Assembly (NCBI GenBank): GCA_043755865.1
Contig: JAYUSD010000031.1
Location: forward strand, 1-30,765
From: JANMDU01 sp043755865
GTDB taxonomy: Bacteria; Pseudomonadota; Gammaproteobacteria; Burkholderiales; Burkholderiaceae_C
DNA: 30,765 bases
Reading direction: 5' to 3'
Below the pieces are notes generated by a model. The model ran no database searches. It saw nothing but the letters and a program-made list of their open reading frames with translations, and was not told where the DNA came from. Below are positions 7,105 through 16,069 of the stretch, piece after piece; position 1 is the first letter of the stretch; the number at the start of each line of letters is the position of its first letter. The translations under genes and the position numbers were made by a program.

Positions 7105-9954
7105 ATGCAAGAGAGCTATTTCCAGCTCAGCCGCCGTGGGTTTATTGGCGCGGCAGGCGCAGGCGGCGTGAGTGTGCTGTATCACGATTTGGCGCAGGCG
7201 AGCAAGCCCGCAGTAGCGCCGCTGGCAGCGGCGCAAGCACATCTGGGCGAAAGTGCGCCGCAAGCCAGTGCACCGGGCTGGTCTGGCGCGCCGGGGCAGG
7301 CGCGTTACCGGATAGAGGGGCTGCAAAAAGTCACGGGGCAAAAAATTTACGCCCGAGATTTCCGCGCAAAAGACATGCTGCTCTGGCCGCCAGAAGAGCG
7401 CATGGCGATGGTCTTGCGAGCAACGCTGACAGATCAATTGCTCATGGGCTTGAATCTGAGCATGCTCAACGCAAGCAGCTTGCCCATGCGGGTGATCGTG
7501 CAAAAAGCCCTGCCGGTGCAGCCCTCAGGCTTAAGTATCACGGCGCTGGATGCGCTCAATCTGAGTCTGCCATTTTCTAGCCAAGGGCCCCATTGCACCA
7601 CGCCCGGCGCAGATTGCCAGCCGCCGCCCGATTGCACGCCTTCCCAGCTGCTCACGCCCATGGGCACGAGCGCTTTGTTTTATGGGCAGCCGGTGGCGAT
7701 TTTAATTTTTGCCGACATCAGCACGTATCGCCGCGCTAAAAAGGCATTGCAATTTAACAGCGCCGTGGTGCAATACGGCGCGCGTGTGCCGCAAAGCGCG
7801 CCGGGCATCGTGCCAGCACCGTACAACCCGGTCAATTACCTCACGCGCTTTGAGGCCAGTGGCTTGCCACCTTTCTCGCAAGTGCAGATCGGCGCGGAGA
7901 CAAATCCAAATTTGCCTGACACTTGCCAGAGCCAAAACAGCACGGCCCGGCGCATGCGCTCGGCCATTGATGCCTCGCTGGCCAACCCGAGCTTGCGCAA
8001 TTTCTCGGGCACCTATGCCACGCAGGTGCTTGATCCCATGTTTATGGAGCCTGAATCGGGGCTGGCTTGGCTGGATGCTTCGCAAGGAACCATGCATTTG
8101 GTGCTGGGCACGCAAGCCACCAATGGCGATGTGAGCGACATCCACGCGCTGTTTTCAAAAACTGTGATTCTCGATCGCTTGCCGCTTAAAAATGTGTCGC
8201 TGTATTCCTGCTATCCCGGAGGCGGCTTTGGCGGGCGCGATGTGTCCACCTTTCCGCCGCTGTTGGCGATTGCGGCCGCTTTTTCAGACAAACCAGTGCG
8301 CATCGCCCAAGATCGCTATGAGCAATTCCAATCCGGTTTGAAGCAACTGGCCAGCAAGATCACTCATAGCTTGGCAGTCGATGCGAATGGCCAGTTTGTT
8401 GCCTTCAAAAGTCAGCAAACTTTGCTCGCTGGCGGGAATAACAATTACAGCCAATTCGTGGCCATGCTGACTGCGTATTGCGGCTTGTCGGGCTACAACA
8501 TCAAGCAAGCGTATGTGGATGCCGTGGCGCAGCCCACGCGCGGCGTGGTGGCGGGCTCCATGCGCGGCTTTGGCGGGCCGCAGGCCAGCTTTGCGGTGGA
8601 GACGCTCGTAGACGAGGCGGCGGTGGCGCTGGGGCGCGATCCGATTGATCTGCGCGAACAAAATGCGCTCAAACAATTTGATCGCACCATCACCGGCGCT
8701 CCGCTGCCCTTGCCGATGCGTTTGGTGGAAATTTGTCGGCGCGCCAAAGCGCATCCACTGTGGGTCAACCGTGAAAAAATCAAGCGAGAAAAAGCAGCGC
8801 TAGGCATTGGGTATGGCGTGGGCTTTGCGCTGGCCAATCAAGCCTTCGGCACGGGCACCGATGGCGTGATGGCGGAAGTTTCTATTTCTTCAAATGGTGA
8901 GCTCACCGTGCGCACCAATTGCGTGGACATGGGCAATGGCTCAGCCACCACATTGGCTATTCAAACGGCCGGCTTTGCAGGCAGCAATGCGACGCGGATT
9001 TTGATGGGCGATGTGGCATCGTTTAACCAACTGAAGATGAATCAAAACAGAGGGGGCAATTGGAGCGATGCGGCATGGACGCCATCTTTTGCGATGTCGT
9101 CCAGCGCGTGCCTTACTGCCTTCCATCAGGTGCATGTGACGCAGCAGGCCACGTGGGCGCTGTGGTCTGCGGGCTTGCTGCCGGCTGCGGCGGTGCTTTG
9201 GGGTGTGCCACTTGCGCAGGTGTTGGGCAAAACGTTGTGGCACAACGCGCAGCTCACCGTACCCGGCTCTCAGCTTGCTGCGCTGTCTTTGGCGCAAATA
9301 GCGGCTCGGTTGTACAGCATGCAGCTGCCCACGGGCGCGATGGTGCATGGCCTGTATCAAGGCAGCTGGGTGAGTGCTTCTTATCCCTTCGCGGCAGGCT
9401 TGCAAACTTTGCCGATTGATGGCTTGGCGCTACGAATTGCAGGCAACGCGGGCAGCGCGAATTGGCAAGTGATCCCCCGGCAAAACGTGCTGCCGCCCGA
9501 CCCGAAAGCCGCTCTGTATGGCCGCAGCCTCTTTGCGCCCTCGGGCGCGTTGGTGGCGGTAGAAATCCCCAGCGGCACTGGCAAACCGAAAGTGGTCGAC
9601 TTGGATTTGGTGGTTGATGCTGGCAAAGTATTGCAGCGCGATTTGCTCCTCGGCCAAGCCCAAGGCGGCATCGCGATGGGCATAGGCTACGCGCTCTTAG
9701 AAAATTTACCGCTGGAGGCGGGCGGAGCAGGCGAGGGCAATTGGAATTTGGATCGCTATCACGTGGCGCTGGCCTCTGATATGCCCACGCGGCTCAATAT
9801 CACCACGCTGCCAAGCACAGAGCAAACGGCCAAGGGCATCGCAGAAGCCGTGCTCTGCCCGATTGCGCCGGCGATTGGCAACGCGATTGCGCACGCCACA
9901 GGCAAGCGGTTTAGAAGCCTGCCTATCACGGCCGCGCAAATCAAAGGAGCTTGA
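7105..9954 (+). CDS. Molybdopterin-binding subunit of an exported xanthine-dehydrogenase-family hydroxylase
   Basis: 949 residues from ATG 7105, with AAGGAACGAAGG just upstream; an in-frame TTG at 7075 is unlikely. A twin-arginine signal SRRGFIGAAGAGG near the N-terminus points to folded export. The body shows YRIEGLQKVTGQKIYARDF (entry of the aldehyde oxidase/xanthine dehydrogenase fold), the cofactor loop PGGGFGGRD, SMRGFGGPQASFAVE, and a C-terminal KGIAEAVLCPIAPAIGNAI, where the active-site glutamate sits in this family. It probably hydroxylates an aldehyde or N-heterocycle using water. No FAD subunit lies nearby. The [2Fe-2S] subunit starts 2 bp after its stop. Substrate unknown. Confidence 0.9.
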   Translation: MQESYFQLSRRGFIGAAGAGGVSVLYHDLAQASKPAVAPLAAAQAHLGESAPQASAPGWSGAPGQARYRIEGLQKVTGQKIYARDFRAKDMLLWPPEERMAMVLRATLTDQLLMGLNLSMLNASSLPMRVIVQKALPVQPSGLSITALDALNLSLPFSSQGPHCTTPGADCQPPPDCTPSQLLTPMGTSALFYGQPVAILIFADISTYRRAKKALQFNSAVVQYGARVPQSAPGIVPAPYNPVNYLTRFEASGLPPFSQVQIGAETNPNLPDTCQSQNSTARRMRSAIDASLANPSLRNFSGTYATQVLDPMFMEPESGLAWLDASQGTMHLVLGTQATNGDVSDIHALFSKTVILDRLPLKNVSLYSCYPGGGFGGRDVSTFPPLLAIAAAFSDKPVRIAQDRYEQFQSGLKQLASKITHSLAVDANGQFVAFKSQQTLLAGGNNNYSQFVAMLTAYCGLSGYNIKQAYVDAVAQPTRGVVAGSMRGFGGPQASFAVETLVDEAAVALGRDPIDLREQNALKQFDRTITGAPLPLPMRLVEICRRAKAHPLWVNREKIKREKAALGIGYGVGFALANQAFGTGTDGVMAEVSISSNGELTVRTNCVDMGNGSATTLAIQTAGFAGSNATRILMGDVASFNQLKMNQNRGGNWSDAAWTPSFAMSSSACLTAFHQVHVTQQATWALWSAGLLPAAAVLWGVPLAQVLGKTLWHNAQLTVPGSQLAALSLAQIAARLYSMQLPTGAMVHGLYQGSWVSASYPFAAGLQTLPIDGLALRIAGNAGSANWQVIPRQNVLPPDPKAALYGRSLFAPSGALVAVEIPSGTGKPKVVDLDLVVDAGKVLQRDLLLGQAQGGIAMGIGYALLENLPLEAGGAGEGNWNLDRYHVALASDMPTRLNITTLPSTEQTAKGIAEAVLCPIAPAIGNAIAHATGKRFRSLPITAAQIKGA

Positions 9955-9956
9955 AA

Positions 9957-10481
9957 ATGACAACACACTATGTCAAAGTGAATTTCACGCTCAATGGTCA
10001 AGCCATCTCCACCACGGTGCCCGATGATCTGGCGCTGGTGGATTATTTGCAAGAAGACCAAGGGCTCTCAGGCACGCGGCTGTGCTGCGGCATTGGCGTG
10101 TGCAAGGTTTGCACCGTGAAGGCGCAACGCGTGCCCAGCGCGCAAGGCCAGCCGATGCTTGCATGTTCCACGCCTGTGGCGCTGTTGCAAGGCCAAAGCA
10201 TCACCACGATCGAAGGCGTGGGCAGCGCAGCTGCGCCGAGCAAAGTGCAACAAGCCTTTTTGGATTATTTCGCCTTCCAATGCGGCTACTGCACACCCGG
10301 CTTCGTGATGGCTACCACGATGCTGATCGAGCGCTTGCGCGCTTCGCCTGTGGCCAAAGATCAGCTTAATGCGGCGATTGAAGATGCTGTCGGCCAGCAT
10401 ATTTGCCGGTGCACCGGCTATGCAAGGTATTACGCGGCAATTGCTTCGGTGATCCTGGCTGAAAAAGGGCTGGTGAAATGA
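9957..10481 (+). CDS. [2Fe-2S] subunit of the molybdenum hydroxylase
   Basis: 174 residues from ATG 9957, 2 bp after the Mo-subunit stop. All eight iron-sulfur cysteines of the xanthine-dehydrogenase small subunit are visible: cluster I as C44, C49, C52 and C70, cluster II as CGYC (109-112) and CRC (150-152). It passes electrons from the molybdenum centre to an acceptor, here probably the cytochrome encoded next. It has no signal of its own, so it is likely exported piggyback with the Tat-bearing large subunit. Its stop overlaps the cytochrome start (ATGA). Confidence 0.95.
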   Translation: MTTHYVKVNFTLNGQAISTTVPDDLALVDYLQEDQGLSGTRLCCGIGVCKVCTVKAQRVPSAQGQPMLACSTPVALLQGQSITTIEGVGSAAAPSKVQQAFLDYFAFQCGYCTPGFVMATTMLIERLRASPVAKDQLNAAIEDAVGQHICRCTGYARYYAAIASVILAEKGLVK

Positions 10482-11551
10482 AACGCTTTTGTCTTTGGAT
10501 GCTTCTCGCGGTCTGCGTGTCATTGTCAGCACAAGCGCAGACTTTTTATGAATACGGCGCGCAATGCGCCAAAGAAGTCACGCCGATTCCTGCTTTCGTT
10601 TGCATGGCAGGCGAGGTCATTCCCATCACGGTCAACGGCCAAATCACCACCAGCTACACCGCCACTTGCGATAAACCTTCGTTGCTCCCCGTCTCCGATG
10701 CAGGTGCCCAAGGCCAATGTGTGCCTGGCTCGCGCGCGCTCGTGTTGCGCGACGACGCGCAAGCGCAGATCAGCGCGATTTGCCGCAAGCATGTGGTGCG
10801 CGAACTGAGTAGCCCCTTGTTTGACGAGATCAATGTCATCTCCCACAACCTCACCAATGGCAAAACCTGCTGGTTTACTGCCAAAGCCGCCATGCCGTAT
10901 ACCAAAGATGCCGGTATCAATGGCGCTCGCCTCGTGCCATCTCCTTCTGGCTTACCGACAGCATCGCATTTACGAGCCGCGCCTCGCGGCTATGAAAAAA
11001 TTCATCCTGTGAGTGAAGCTTTGGTCTCGGATTGGAGGGTAGCGAAGACGACACTGCCCAACCCCGCCGCCGTGTGGATGAGCCCCGCTCAGCTTGTGCG
11101 CCGCGAGCCCGCCTGCACGATGTGTCACGACAGTGGGCCTTTCATGTACAGCCCCTACATTGCGCAAACCACGCAATTGCCCGGCGACCCATTTGGCAAA
11201 TATCAGCCCCGCGCCATCGGCCAAGCCTTTAAAGTTTGGCCGCAGCCTTTTGCGATTTCCACGCGCGGCAGCACCTGCACCACATGCCACCGCATCGGCA
11301 ATATGAACTCATGCGGCTTAGCCACATTGCAAGCCACCGGCAAAGTCCAAAGCGCTGGCAGCAACACATGGAGCCAGCAGTTCCCCCAATCGCATTGGAT
11401 GAGCCCCGGCAATTTGCACAGCCTGGCGCAATGGAACGAGACCTTCAAAAAGAGCGCACAAGACATCGCCGACTGCTGCGCAAATCCGACTGGGGCGGCT
11501 TGTCAGATCACCAGCTACGACAAGCCCGTGGGCAGTTTAGCCAAACCATGA
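10478..11551 (+). CDS. Periplasmic diheme cytochrome c, partner of the molybdenum hydroxylase
   Basis: 357 residues with an N-terminal Sec signal (MKRFCLWMLLAVCVSLSAQA). Two heme-attachment motifs are visible, CTMCH (213-217) and CTTCH (267-271). Residues ~25-200 contain several extra cysteines but no CxxCH and match no domain I recognise. The start overlaps the Fe-S gene by ATGA, so the three proteins are probably made together. The likely role is to accept electrons from the hydroxylase and pass them to the respiratory chain in place of a FAD/NAD route. Confidence 0.85.
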   Translation: MKRFCLWMLLAVCVSLSAQAQTFYEYGAQCAKEVTPIPAFVCMAGEVIPITVNGQITTSYTATCDKPSLLPVSDAGAQGQCVPGSRALVLRDDAQAQISAICRKHVVRELSSPLFDEINVISHNLTNGKTCWFTAKAAMPYTKDAGINGARLVPSPSGLPTASHLRAAPRGYEKIHPVSEALVSDWRVAKTTLPNPAAVWMSPAQLVRREPACTMCHDSGPFMYSPYIAQTTQLPGDPFGKYQPRAIGQAFKVWPQPFAISTRGSTCTTCHRIGNMNSCGLATLQATGKVQSAGSNTWSQQFPQSHWMSPGNLHSLAQWNETFKKSAQDIADCCANPTGAACQITSYDKPVGSLAKP

Positions 11552-11572
11552 ACGCATCGCGCCTCAATTTCC

Positions 11573-12829
11573 TCAAGCTTTAACTGGTTTTTTTTCGCGA
11601 AATGGATTGCGCTGCTCTAGATGGGCCACGTATTCGCCTATCCCATTGGTCTCGCGCTGTAGAAAGCGATTCACAGCATCGGCGAACTGAGGGTGTGCCA
11701 GCCAGTGGGCGCTGCGCGTAACGACGGGGAGCAGGCCGCGTGCCATTTTGTGTTCACCTTGCGCACCGCCTTCAAATCGGTTAAATCCGTGCTCGATGCA
11801 CCACTGCAAAGGCTGGTAATAGCAGGCTTCAAAGTGCAGACTGTCGACCCGAGCGATGGCGCCCCAGTAGCGGCCATAAGCCACCTTTTTAAGGTCTTTT
11901 AGGGCATTAGCCGGCATAGAATATGCGTGGAGTGCTATTGAATTAGTAGTATCAGGCTGTTGATCCTGTATCGCAATCAAGCTGCATGCGATGGATTGGT
12001 TTGCATGCTCAGCGATGAATAGCAACCAGTTCCGAGGCATCGTGTCTTGCATGCTTTGGAAAAATTCACGGCTGAGATAGGGCGGGTTACCGTGCTCTAA
12101 ATAGGTGCGTTCGTAGCAGGTGTAGAAAAAATCCCAATCGCCGTTTGTGATGTCTGCACCCCGGCTCCAACGCCAAGAGATGCCAGCATCTGCCACTTTG
12201 CGGCGCTCAGCACGGATTTTTTTGCGTTTATCTTGCGCCAAGGTGGCTAAAAATGCGTCGAAGTCTTTGTAGTTTGAATTAGACCAATGAAATTGCACGG
12301 TCTCACGCAGCATGAGCTGCTCCTCTTTTGCTGCCGCTTGATCTGCATCTGAGGCAAACAGCGCGTGCAGAGAAGAGATTTTCTCTCGCTCACAAAATAA
12401 TAGCGCCTCGCGCAATAGATATGCCGGCGAGAAGCCCTTTTTGCATAAAAATCGCGTACCCGGCACAGGTGTGAATGGCACAGCAATGGTGGCCTTGGGG
12501 TAATAGGCCAAACCATTTTCTTGGTATGCCCGTGCCCATGCAAAATCAAAAACATACTCACCGTAAGAATGCGGCTTCAAATATAGAGGGCAGGCCGCGA
12601 GCAGTTCGTCGGAGTCTTTTGCGTACAGCGCCACAAAGCGTGCATTCCAGCCCGTCTCGCGCACGGCTGAGCCGGAAGTGTGCATTGCGGCCAAATATTC
12701 GTGGCGCATGAAAGGCGTTGGTGCATCGCTTGAGCTCAGTAACCCGTTCCATTGCGCGGCATTGATCTCCAGCGGCGAGCTGTGAATGCGGGTGACATAA
12801 TCGTCAGAGATAAAGCGACTATCGTGCAT
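11573..12829 (-). CDS. FemAB/GNAT-like protein (PF04339, COG3146) with an inserted palindromic element
   Basis: 418 residues. Family signatures are MRHEYLAAMHTSGSAVRETGW near the N-terminus, KDFDAFLATLAQDKRKKIRAERRK in the middle, and HFEACYYQPLQWCIEHGFNRFEGGAQGEHKMARGLLP near the end. The family has a double acyltransferase-like fold but no settled function. Residues 293-308 (DTTNSIALHAYSMPAN) are encoded by palindromic element copy C, read antisense. They fall where relatives, as I remember them, pass directly from SLIAI to VAYGRYWGA. The gene is divergent from nadE with 25 bp between starts. Confidence 0.85.
   Translation of the reverse strand: MHDSRFISDDYVTRIHSSPLEINAAQWNGLLSSSDAPTPFMRHEYLAAMHTSGSAVRETGWNARFVALYAKDSDELLAACPLYLKPHSYGEYVFDFAWARAYQENGLAYYPKATIAVPFTPVPGTRFLCKKGFSPAYLLREALLFCEREKISSLHALFASDADQAAAKEEQLMLRETVQFHWSNSNYKDFDAFLATLAQDKRKKIRAERRKVADAGISWRWSRGADITNGDWDFFYTCYERTYLEHGNPPYLSREFFQSMQDTMPRNWLLFIAEHANQSIACSLIAIQDQQPDTTNSIALHAYSMPANALKDLKKVAYGRYWGAIARVDSLHFEACYYQPLQWCIEHGFNRFEGGAQGEHKMARGLLPVVTRSAHWLAHPQFADAVNRFLQRETNGIGEYVAHLEQRNPFREKKPVKA
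11908..11953 (+). repeat. Palindromic element copy C, inside a protein gene
   Basis: It begins TAGCCGGCATAGAATATGCG, and the stem TGCTATT pairs with AGTAGTA through two G-T wobbles. It lies within the FemAB/GNAT-like gene in opposite orientation and adds about 16 codons without breaking the frame. Confidence 0.8.
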
Positions 12830-12854
12830 TGATTTGAATTTTTTCTAGACTGAC

Positions 12855-14549
12855 ATGACTTTAAACATTTGCGTTGCCCAATTAAACCTGACCGTGGGAG
12901 ACCTTGCTGGCAATGCCAGCAAAATCATTGCCAGCGCGCGAGAAGCTTATGCGCAAGGGGCTCGGTTGGTGATCACGCCTGAGCTGTCCATTTGCGGGTA
13001 TCCGCCTGAGGATTTGCTGCTGCGGCCTGCGTTTATGGCGGGCTGTGAGGAGGCTGTCAATCGCGTTGCGAGCGAGTTGGCGGATTTAAAAGGCTTGCAT
13101 GTGATCGTCGGTCATCCGACGGGCTCAGATGTGCGCAGCAAAAGCGTGAGCGTGCAAAAGCGCTACAACGCGGCCAGCGTGTTGTGCGAGGGGCGGCGCA
13201 TTGAGACGTATGCCAAACGCGAGCTGCCCAATTACCAAGTATTTGACGAGCGGCGGTATTTTTCGCCGGGGCAGGGCAGTGGTGTATTTCAAGTCGATGG
13301 TGTCTCGATCGGGCTTTTGATTTGTGAAGACGCTTGGTTTGAGGAGCCGGCGCAGCTGGCAAAAGATGCGGGCGCACAGTTGCTTGTGGTGATCAATGCA
13401 TCGCCGTGGCACATTGGAAAAGGCGCCGAGCGAGAGGCTCAGATGCGCGAGCGCTGTCGGGCTACCGGCTTGCCGCTGGTGTATGCACATTGCGTGGGAG
13501 GGCAAGACGAGATTGTGTTTGAAGGGCGCTCGTTTGCGTTAAGCGCACATGGCGATGTGGCAGGCAGAGCCGCATCGTTTGTTGAAGCCTCGTTTTTTAT
13601 TGAGATTTTTAAGAAAAATAGGCAGTTAGCCGGCATGGAATATGCGCAGTGTGCTATTGAAGTAATAGCATCTATCGAGCCCGAGCGCAGCGCCGAGGCG
13701 GATTTGTGGGATGCACTCGTGCTGGGAGTGCGAGATTACGTCGGCAAAAACGGCTTTCCCGGTGTCTTGCTTGGCCTGTCCGGCGGCATCGATTCAGCGC
13801 TCGTTTTAGCGATTGCTGTTGACGCGCTTGGCAAGCAAAACGTGCGCACCGTGATGATGCCTTCGCCCTACACCGCAGACATTTCTTGGATTGATGCGAG
13901 AGAAATGGCCAAGCGCTTGGTTGTCCGCTACGACGAAATCTCCATCCTCCCCATGTTTGAAGCCTTCAAAGCCACGTTGGCCGATGAATTCAAAGGCCGC
14001 GCGGAAGACACCACGGAAGAAAACATTCAAGCGCGCATCCGAGGCACGCTGCTCATGGCGCTTTCCAACAAATTCGGAGCGATGGTACTCACCACTGGCA
14101 ACAAAAGCGAGATGGCCACCGGCTACTGCACGCTCTACGGCGACATGGCCGGCGGTTTTGCAGTGATCAAAGATTTGGCGAAGACCACGGTCTTCAAGCT
14201 CTGCCAGTGGCGCAACGAGAATGATCCCTATGGCACAGGAAACAGCCCCATTCCTGAGCGCATCATCACTCGCCCCCCCAGCGCCGAGCTACGCGCCGAT
14301 CAGACCGATCAAGACAGCCTGCCGCCATATGACGTGCTCGACGCGATCCTAGAGCGTTACATGGAAAATGACCAAAGCATAGAAGACATCATCGCCGCTG
14401 GCTTCCCCCGAGAACACGTCGAGCGCGTCACGCGCCTCATCAAAATCAATGAATACAAACGCCGCCAAGCCCCCCCCGGCATTCGCGTTACGCATCGGAG
14501 CTTTGGGAAGGATTGGCGGTATCCGATTACTTCAAAGTTTCGGGCTTAA
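12855..14549 (+). CDS. nadE: Glutamine-dependent NAD+ synthetase
   Basis: 564 residues, the usual length of the two-domain enzyme. It makes NAD from nicotinate adenine dinucleotide, ATP and glutamine. The N-terminal nitrilase-type glutaminase has its Glu43 (TPELSICGYPP), Lys121 (YAKRELPNY) and Cys157 (LLICEDAWF). The synthetase domain has the ATP loop LSGGIDSALV (308-317) and TTGNKSEMATGYCTLYGDMAGG. Residues 258-273, in the linker between the domains, are encoded by palindromic element copy D. The ATG follows the divergent FemAB/GNAT-like gene by 25 bp, so both promoters must lie close to or inside the genes. Confidence 0.97.
   Translation: MTLNICVAQLNLTVGDLAGNASKIIASAREAYAQGARLVITPELSICGYPPEDLLLRPAFMAGCEEAVNRVASELADLKGLHVIVGHPTGSDVRSKSVSVQKRYNAASVLCEGRRIETYAKRELPNYQVFDERRYFSPGQGSGVFQVDGVSIGLLICEDAWFEEPAQLAKDAGAQLLVVINASPWHIGKGAEREAQMRERCRATGLPLVYAHCVGGQDEIVFEGRSFALSAHGDVAGRAASFVEASFFIEIFKKNRQLAGMEYAQCAIEVIASIEPERSAEADLWDALVLGVRDYVGKNGFPGVLLGLSGGIDSALVLAIAVDALGKQNVRTVMMPSPYTADISWIDAREMAKRLVVRYDEISILPMFEAFKATLADEFKGRAEDTTEENIQARIRGTLLMALSNKFGAMVLTTGNKSEMATGYCTLYGDMAGGFAVIKDLAKTTVFKLCQWRNENDPYGTGNSPIPERIITRPPSAELRADQTDQDSLPPYDVLDAILERYMENDQSIEDIIAAGFPREHVERVTRLIKINEYKRRQAPPGIRVTHRSFGKDWRYPITSKFRA
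13627..13672 (+). repeat. Palindromic element copy D, inside nadE
   Basis: It begins TAGCCGGCATGGAATATGCG and ends in the perfect stem TGCTATT-GAAGT-AATAGCA. It is read in frame as LAGMEYAQCAIEVIAS (residues 258-273) in the linker between the glutaminase and synthetase domains. Confidence 0.85.
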
Positions 14550-14581
14550 GTTCTTTGGTGCGCATAGGTTTCGCTCGAAAT

Positions 14582-14997
14582 TTTGTACCTGCGGCCTACC
14601 GTCGGGCATTTGCCTCAGCAAATTTTCTGAAAACACACGCGATTTAGATCATCGCTAGCTGACTGCTTCGCCGCGCGCCTTCCAAAAAATTTCTGATGCA
14701 AACGCCCAACGGTCTCCGCTTCAAAGGTTGCTGGCGAACGTTTCTGAAGTCCGACATTGTTGGAATGAAGAGAAAAAGCATCTCTGAGTTTTGGATGCAG
14801 TCGCACTTCGAAAAATTGGTAAGCGTGCAGCTCACGGATTTTCACAAATATTTCGGGCGGAGACTGTGAGGTGTTTGGATCGGAAATTTTTTTGGAAGGC
14901 GCGCGGCGGAGCGGTCAGTAAGCAATGACCTCAATCGCGTGTGTTTTCAAAAAAATGTTCCGAGACGAATACCTTGCGGTAGGCCCCTAGGTACAAA
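14582..14997. repeat. 416-bp element with ~140-bp imperfect terminal inverted repeats
   Basis: The left arm (14582-14719) and right arm (14857-14997) align as inverted repeats along their whole length. Exact blocks include TTTGTACCT at both tips, GAAAACACACGCGATT (14629-14644 versus 14933-14948), and CCGCGCGCCTTCC plus an A-run (14671 onward versus 14883-14906). The centre is ~137 bp. It fills the 498-bp gap between nadE and rlmB, in which I see no convincing gene; a 76-codon reverse ORF (14615-14845) is of unknown merit. No target duplication is evident. It may be a MITE or a decayed mobile element. Confidence 0.7.
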
Positions 14998-15047
14998 TGC
15001 CAGCGTCAAACCTTCGAGTGACAAAAGCACTGGCACAAGCGACAAAT

Positions 15048-15818
15048 TCAAACAGAACGCTGCCGCACCGCCTCATACAAACACACCGCACTTGCCACCG
15101 ATACGTTCAAGCTCTCCACAGCGCCGAGCATCGGAATGCGCACCAGCTCATCGCAAGTCTTCTTCGTCAACGCCCGCATGCCCGGGCCTTCAGCGCCGAG
15201 CACCAGCGCCACGGGGCCGCGCAAATCAATCTCGTGAATGGTCTTCTCGGCATCCTCACTGGTGCCGATGATCCAAATGTTGCGCTCTTTGAGCTCGCCC
15301 AAGGTACGCGCAAGATTAGTCACCATCAGATACGGCACAGTTTCCGCTGCGCCGCTGGCCACTTTCGCCACCGTTGCATTGATGCCCACCGCATGATCCT
15401 TCGGCGCGATCACGGCATGCGCGCCCGCGCCATCGGCCACGCGCAGGCAAGCGCCTAAGTTGTGTGGATCGGTCACGCCGTCGAGCACCAAAATCAGAGG
15501 CGTTTGCGGCTGCGATGAGGCTTCTATTTTGTCGAGCACATCATCGACCGAGCGCGCCTGAATCAGCGGATTAACTATGGCCACCACACCTTGATGCATC
15601 ATCCCGCCGCACATCCGCGTGAGCCGCGCGCCATCGGATTCAATGAGTTTTAAGCCCGGCGTGGCCGCCGCAGCTTCCCTTGCGCGGTCTTGGAATTGCT
15701 TCATGCGCGCATCGCGGCGCGTGATGTCAATGTGCAGCTCAAGAATCGAGGGGGCCGCTGTTTTCAGGCGCACGCCCACGGCATGAAAGCCGTAGAGAAG
15801 TTTGTTGGATGTCGTCAT
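15048..15818 (-). CDS. rlmB: 23S rRNA (guanosine-2'-O-)-methyltransferase RlmB
   Basis: 256 residues from ATG 15818. It begins MTTSNKLLYGFHAV as in RlmB. The frame is open to 16019, but the part upstream of 15818 is not conserved in type. The SPOUT knot motifs are clear: NLGACLRVADGAGAHAVI, LVLGAEGPGMRALTKKTCDELVRIPM and AVESLNVSVASAVCLYE. It methylates a conserved guanosine (G2251 in E. coli) of 23S rRNA using SAM. It is divergent from rpoD across a 251-bp intergenic region. Confidence 0.95.
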   Translation of the reverse strand: MTTSNKLLYGFHAVGVRLKTAAPSILELHIDITRRDARMKQFQDRAREAAAATPGLKLIESDGARLTRMCGGMMHQGVVAIVNPLIQARSVDDVLDKIEASSQPQTPLILVLDGVTDPHNLGACLRVADGAGAHAVIAPKDHAVGINATVAKVASGAAETVPYLMVTNLARTLGELKERNIWIIGTSEDAEKTIHEIDLRGPVALVLGAEGPGMRALTKKTCDELVRIPMLGAVESLNVSVASAVCLYEAVRQRSV

Positions 15819-15879
15819 GGCTTGATTATCCCTTGTGCATTTTTGTGGGAAATCCAGAGCGCTGAAAAGCACCTGCGGG

Positions 15880-15885
15880 TATAAT
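15880..15885 (+). promoter_or_regulatory. Candidate -10 box upstream of rpoD
   Basis: A perfect TATAAT lies 185 bp before the rpoD start in the region shared with rlmB. No good -35 box lies 16-18 bp upstream, so this is only suggestive. Confidence 0.3.
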
Positions 15886-16069
15886 CCATGTAACAGCAAC
15901 GCAAGCGCGACAGCAACACCTCCGTAGGCAACACGCCTCACACGCAAGGACTGCACACCAAATGTTCGCCCAACCCTCTTGCGCTGCCACCTCTTGAATT
16001 CGCTCGCCGTAGCTCTCATCTGCTCATGGTCAGCGTATCTGTTTTTGTTTTTCCCACATAGGTATCCGC

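Noticed and set aside
14615..14845. Reverse 76-codon ORF inside the inverted-repeat element
   Set aside because: No recognisable domain, and half of it lies in the left repeat arm. It could be a mobile-element remnant but cannot be supported as a gene.
15962..15997. 11-codon forward ORF (MFAQPSCAATS) in the rpoD leader
   Set aside because: No ribosome site and no attenuator structure seen; short ORFs of this size arise by chance.
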